This document shows positions 6,486-7,652 of a DNA stretch of 7,652 nucleotides, in pieces (positions within the stretch are counted from its first letter, which is position 1; each line of letters starts with the position of its first letter). The notes beneath the pieces are model-generated. The model was not told the DNA's origin, did no database searches, and saw only the letters and a list, made by a program, of their open reading frames with translations. The position numbers and the translations under genes are program-made. The stretch is from Ruminococcus sp. (GTDB lineage Bacteria > Bacillota > Clostridia > Oscillospirales > Ruminococcaceae). The stretch spans positions 1 to 7,652 of the forward strand of contig JAFYET010000177.1 in NCBI GenBank assembly GCA_017544125.1, given 5' to 3'.

Positions 6486-6528
6486 GCTGCCATATACAGG
6501 TATGGCGGCGTTTTATGCGGTAACGCAT
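6486..6528 (+). promoter_or_regulatory. Two-hairpin 5' leader of the sigma-factor gene
   Basis: Hairpin 1 pairs GCTGCCATA (6486-6494) with TATGGCGGC (6501-6509), nine pairs including one G-U, around TACAGG, followed by GTTTTAT, which resembles a weak terminator. Hairpin 2 pairs ATGCG (6515-6519) with CGCAT (6524-6528) around GTAA, a GNRA-type tetraloop. Hairpin 2 includes the first two bases of the in-frame ATG at 6527 and ends directly before the G-rich GGGGTGG (6529-6535) that would serve the ATG at 6539. The arrangement could stabilise the mRNA, attenuate transcription or present the ribosome site. It matches no riboswitch family I recognise. Confidence 0.5.
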
Positions 6529-6538
6529 GGGGTGGTCT

Positions 6539-7063
6539 ATGACGGTGGAACTTAGCGATGAAGAGCTTGCCGTTCTTTCGAGGACGGATAAAAATGCTAT
6601 GAGCGAGCTGCTCTCACGCTACACCTTTGTGGTCTACTCAAAGGCATGGGCGATATCTCCCGAGTTTCATGAGGACTTGTTTCAGGAGGGGCTCATGGGG
6701 TGCTTAGCGGCTGCGAAGACCTACGACCCCGACAAGGGTGCGGGCTTTGCCACATATGCCAACAGGTGCATCAAGAACCGCATGATAAACGCCATAAAGA
6801 AGCTCGACAGCTTTCAGGAGGAGCCGCTTGACGAAGAAACGGAGAATATGTGCGCCGACAAAAGCGAGCTTATACCGTACAACGTGCTCGAACAAAAAGA
6901 GCGTGCCCAGGAGATAAACAAGAAAGCCGCCACTGTGCTTTCCGACAAGGAGTGGAGGGTATTCAGGCTTTTCTCGGTGGGGCTTAGCTACGAGGAGATA
7001 GGGTATGAGCTGGGTATGACCCCAAAACAAGTGAACAATGCTATGCAGCGTGCAAGAAAGTAG
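6539..7063 (+). CDS. Sigma-70-family RNA polymerase sigma factor (short, SigH-like)
   Basis: A sigma factor of about 174 residues that should bind core RNA polymerase and direct it to a specific promoter set. Counting from ATG 6539, region 2 carries DLFQEG (46-51), the core-binding helix, then the melting and -10 recognition helix GFATYANRCIKNRMINAIK (69-87). A short linker (about 88-133) replaces a full region 3. Region 4 has LSDKEWRVFRLFSVGLSYEEI and the helix-turn-helix LGMTPKQVNNAMQRARK at the very C-terminus. The region 2 sequence resembles sporulation SigH more than a typical ECF factor, but the gene context differs from the usual sigH locus, so I leave it unnamed. Start choice is uncertain: ATG 6527 would place its AT inside a hairpin and has no ribosome site, ATG 6539 follows GGGGTGG by three bases, and GTG 6545 is nine bases from it. 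No anti-sigma gene is recognisable beside it. Confidence 0.85.
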   Translation: MTVELSDEELAVLSRTDKNAMSELLSRYTFVVYSKAWAISPEFHEDLFQEGLMGCLAAAKTYDPDKGAGFATYANRCIKNRMINAIKKLDSFQEEPLDEETENMCADKSELIPYNVLEQKERAQEINKKAATVLSDKEWRVFRLFSVGLSYEEIGYELGMTPKQVNNAMQRARK

Positions 7064-7094
7064 CTACGGGCAGAGCTTGGCAATATTTAAAAGC

Positions 7095-7099
7095 GAGGT
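7095..7099 (+). promoter_or_regulatory. Ribosome binding site deciding the zinc-ribbon start
   Basis: GAGGT lies three bases before the ATG at 7103 but nine bases before the in-frame ATG at 7109. The second spacing is normal, and it also gives the MYEDKTLVC opening usual for the family, so 7109 is preferred. Confidence 0.65.
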
Positions 7100-7108
7100 A
7101 AAATGATT

Positions 7109-7387
7109 ATGTACGAAGACAAGACATTAGTTTGCAAGGACTGCGGAAAAGAATTTATTTTCACAGCAGGTGAGCAGGAGTTCTATGCAGAGAAGGGCTT
7201 TGAGAACGAGCCCCAGAGATGCAAAGAGTGCCGTGATGCAAGAAAGGGTGCCGGCAGAGGCGGAAGACAGCTCTTCACAGCTGTATGTGCTGCCTGCGGC
7301 GGCGAGGCAAAGGTTCCTTTCCAGCCGAGAGAGGACAGACCCGTTTATTGCAGCGAGTGCTTTGCAAAGATGAAGGAAGAGGCATAA
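7109..7387 (+). CDS. Double zinc-ribbon protein (zf-trcl plus CxxC-x17-CxxC)
   Basis: A 92-residue cytosolic protein made of two small zinc-binding units. The first has Cys9/Cys12 and Cys38/Cys41 (CKDC and CKEC) around the strongly conserved core EFIFTAGEQEFYAEKGF, matching the zf-trcl 'probable zinc-ribbon' family. A short Gly/Arg-rich linker RKGAGRGGR (45-53) follows. The second has Cys60/Cys63 and Cys81/Cys84 (CAAC and CSEC) around VPFQPREDRPVYC, a CxxC-x17-CxxC element common in Firmicutes and related bacteria. All eight ligands are intact. The molecular role is not established; nucleic-acid or protein binding is the reasonable guess, helped by the basic linker. The gene begins 45 bases after the sigma-factor stop with no terminator or strong promoter between, so the two are probably co-transcribed, and it is followed by a strong terminator. 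Confidence 0.88.
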   Translation: MYEDKTLVCKDCGKEFIFTAGEQEFYAEKGFENEPQRCKECRDARKGAGRGGRQLFTAVCAACGGEAKVPFQPREDRPVYCSECFAKMKEEA

Positions 7388-7411
7388 GCCCGAGTCTGAA
7401 CATAATAACAC

Positions 7412-7448
7412 ACAGCCGGATGAGCGAGATGCTTGTCCGGTTGTTTTT
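7412..7448 (+). terminator. Intrinsic terminator of the sigma/zinc-ribbon unit
   Basis: ACAGCCGGA (7412-7420) pairs with TCCGGTTGT (7436-7444), nine pairs with one G-U. The stem can continue through a T-G pair and GAGC/GCTT to a five-base loop, making about 14 pairs. It is followed by TTTTTATTTATT. It lies 24 bases after the zinc-ribbon stop. Confidence 0.88.
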
Positions 7449-7457
7449 ATTTATTGG

Positions 7458-7540
7458 CAAATTGGAATTTGGTGCTCGGCCGCACGGGGCAAGTACCGCC
7501 GATGAAGCACTTTGATTAAGGCAGGGTTTTAAGCGGCGGT
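7458..7540 (+). repeat. Cluster of inverted repeats in the non-coding tail
   Basis: Three inverted repeats follow the terminator in quick order: CAAATT/AATTTG (7458-7471), GTGC/GCAC around TCGGCC (7472-7485), and ACCGCCG/CGGCGGT (7495-7501 with 7534-7540). The stretch is more GC-rich than the other gaps in this window. No gene is convincing on either strand. It may be part of a dispersed intergenic repeat or a structured RNA. Confidence 0.45.
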
Positions 7541-7572
7541 GTCGGGCGTATTGATTATTCAATGTGCAGTCA

Positions 7573-7652
7573 GGGGGCATTTCCGAAGGGGCGTGGGTGG
7601 CGCTGGTATCAGCAGAGCTGATACCGAAAGCCCCCGAGCGTAGCGTCGGGCA
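7573..7652 (+). repeat. Large composite inverted repeat at the window end
   Basis: GGGGGC-A-TTTC (7573-7583) pairs with GAAAGCCCCC (7626-7635), ten pairs with one bulged A. Inside it is a perfect nine-pair hairpin GGTATCAGC/GCTGATACC (7605-7625) with loop AGA, directly adjacent to the outer stem. A further CCCGA/TCGGG pair lies at 7633-7650, and GTCGGGC at 7645-7651 repeats 7541-7547. The element is cut by the window edge. It looks like a dispersed, foldable intergenic repeat; the copy number cannot be known from here. Confidence 0.5.

Noticed and set aside
7275..7580. Open frame of 101 codons on the - strand across the zinc-ribbon gene and tail
   Set aside because: It overlaps a well-recognised zinc-ribbon gene and its terminator, has no ribosome binding site or family resemblance, and its composition follows the repeat-rich tail.
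7458..7652. SRP RNA, tmRNA, RNase P RNA or tRNA in the tail
   Set aside because: None of the conserved cores of these RNAs could be found; only generic stems are seen.

Overview
The window reads as chromosomal DNA of a gut Clostridium-type Firmicute, most likely a Ruminococcus-like member of the Oscillospiraceae. This is an inference from protein style (the glutamyl-tRNA synthetase, the C4/C4 zinc-ribbon protein, the small 'FTYKGLPLVR' protein), from heavy use of ATA, AGG and AGA codons in moderately GC-rich genes, and from AT-rich promoters with TTGACA/TATAAT-type boxes. All recognisable genes lie on the + strand. No tRNA, rRNA, transposase, phage gene or CRISPR array is visible.

Layout: (1) 1-784, the C-terminal half of glutamyl-tRNA synthetase (gltX), cut by the window edge. 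(2) 785-1020, a 236-base gap with nested inverted repeats and interleaved direct repeats, ending in a strong ribosome binding site. (3) 1021-5934, a tight four-gene operon: a GldA-like ABC ATPase, a GldF-like ABC-2 permease, a GldG-like membrane-anchored accessory protein and a membrane-anchored DUF4340-type protein, with gaps of 20, 18 and 1 bases. (4) 5935-6318, a one-gene unit for a 91-residue conserved protein of unknown function, with a TATAAT box upstream and a good intrinsic terminator downstream. (5) 6319-7448, a second unit: an AT-rich upstream repeat, a near-consensus promoter, a leader with two hairpins, a short sigma-70-family factor, a double zinc-ribbon protein and a terminator. 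(6) 7449-7652, a non-coding tail dense in inverted repeats.

How the genes work together: the four-gene operon should form one envelope complex. The ATPase powers a six-helix permease, while GldG-like and DUF4340 proteins present large domains outside the membrane. The family is named for Bacteroidota gliding motility, but relatives occur widely in non-gliding Firmicutes, where the substrate is unknown. An acidic tail on the ATPase and a basic cytosolic tail on the GldG-like protein could dock together. The sigma factor and zinc-ribbon protein probably share a transcript and may form a regulatory pair. The most novel-looking material is the DUF4340-containing Gld-type complex, the orphan 91-residue gene, the sigma-factor leader and upstream repeat, and the structured tail; none can be proven a new system from sequence alone.
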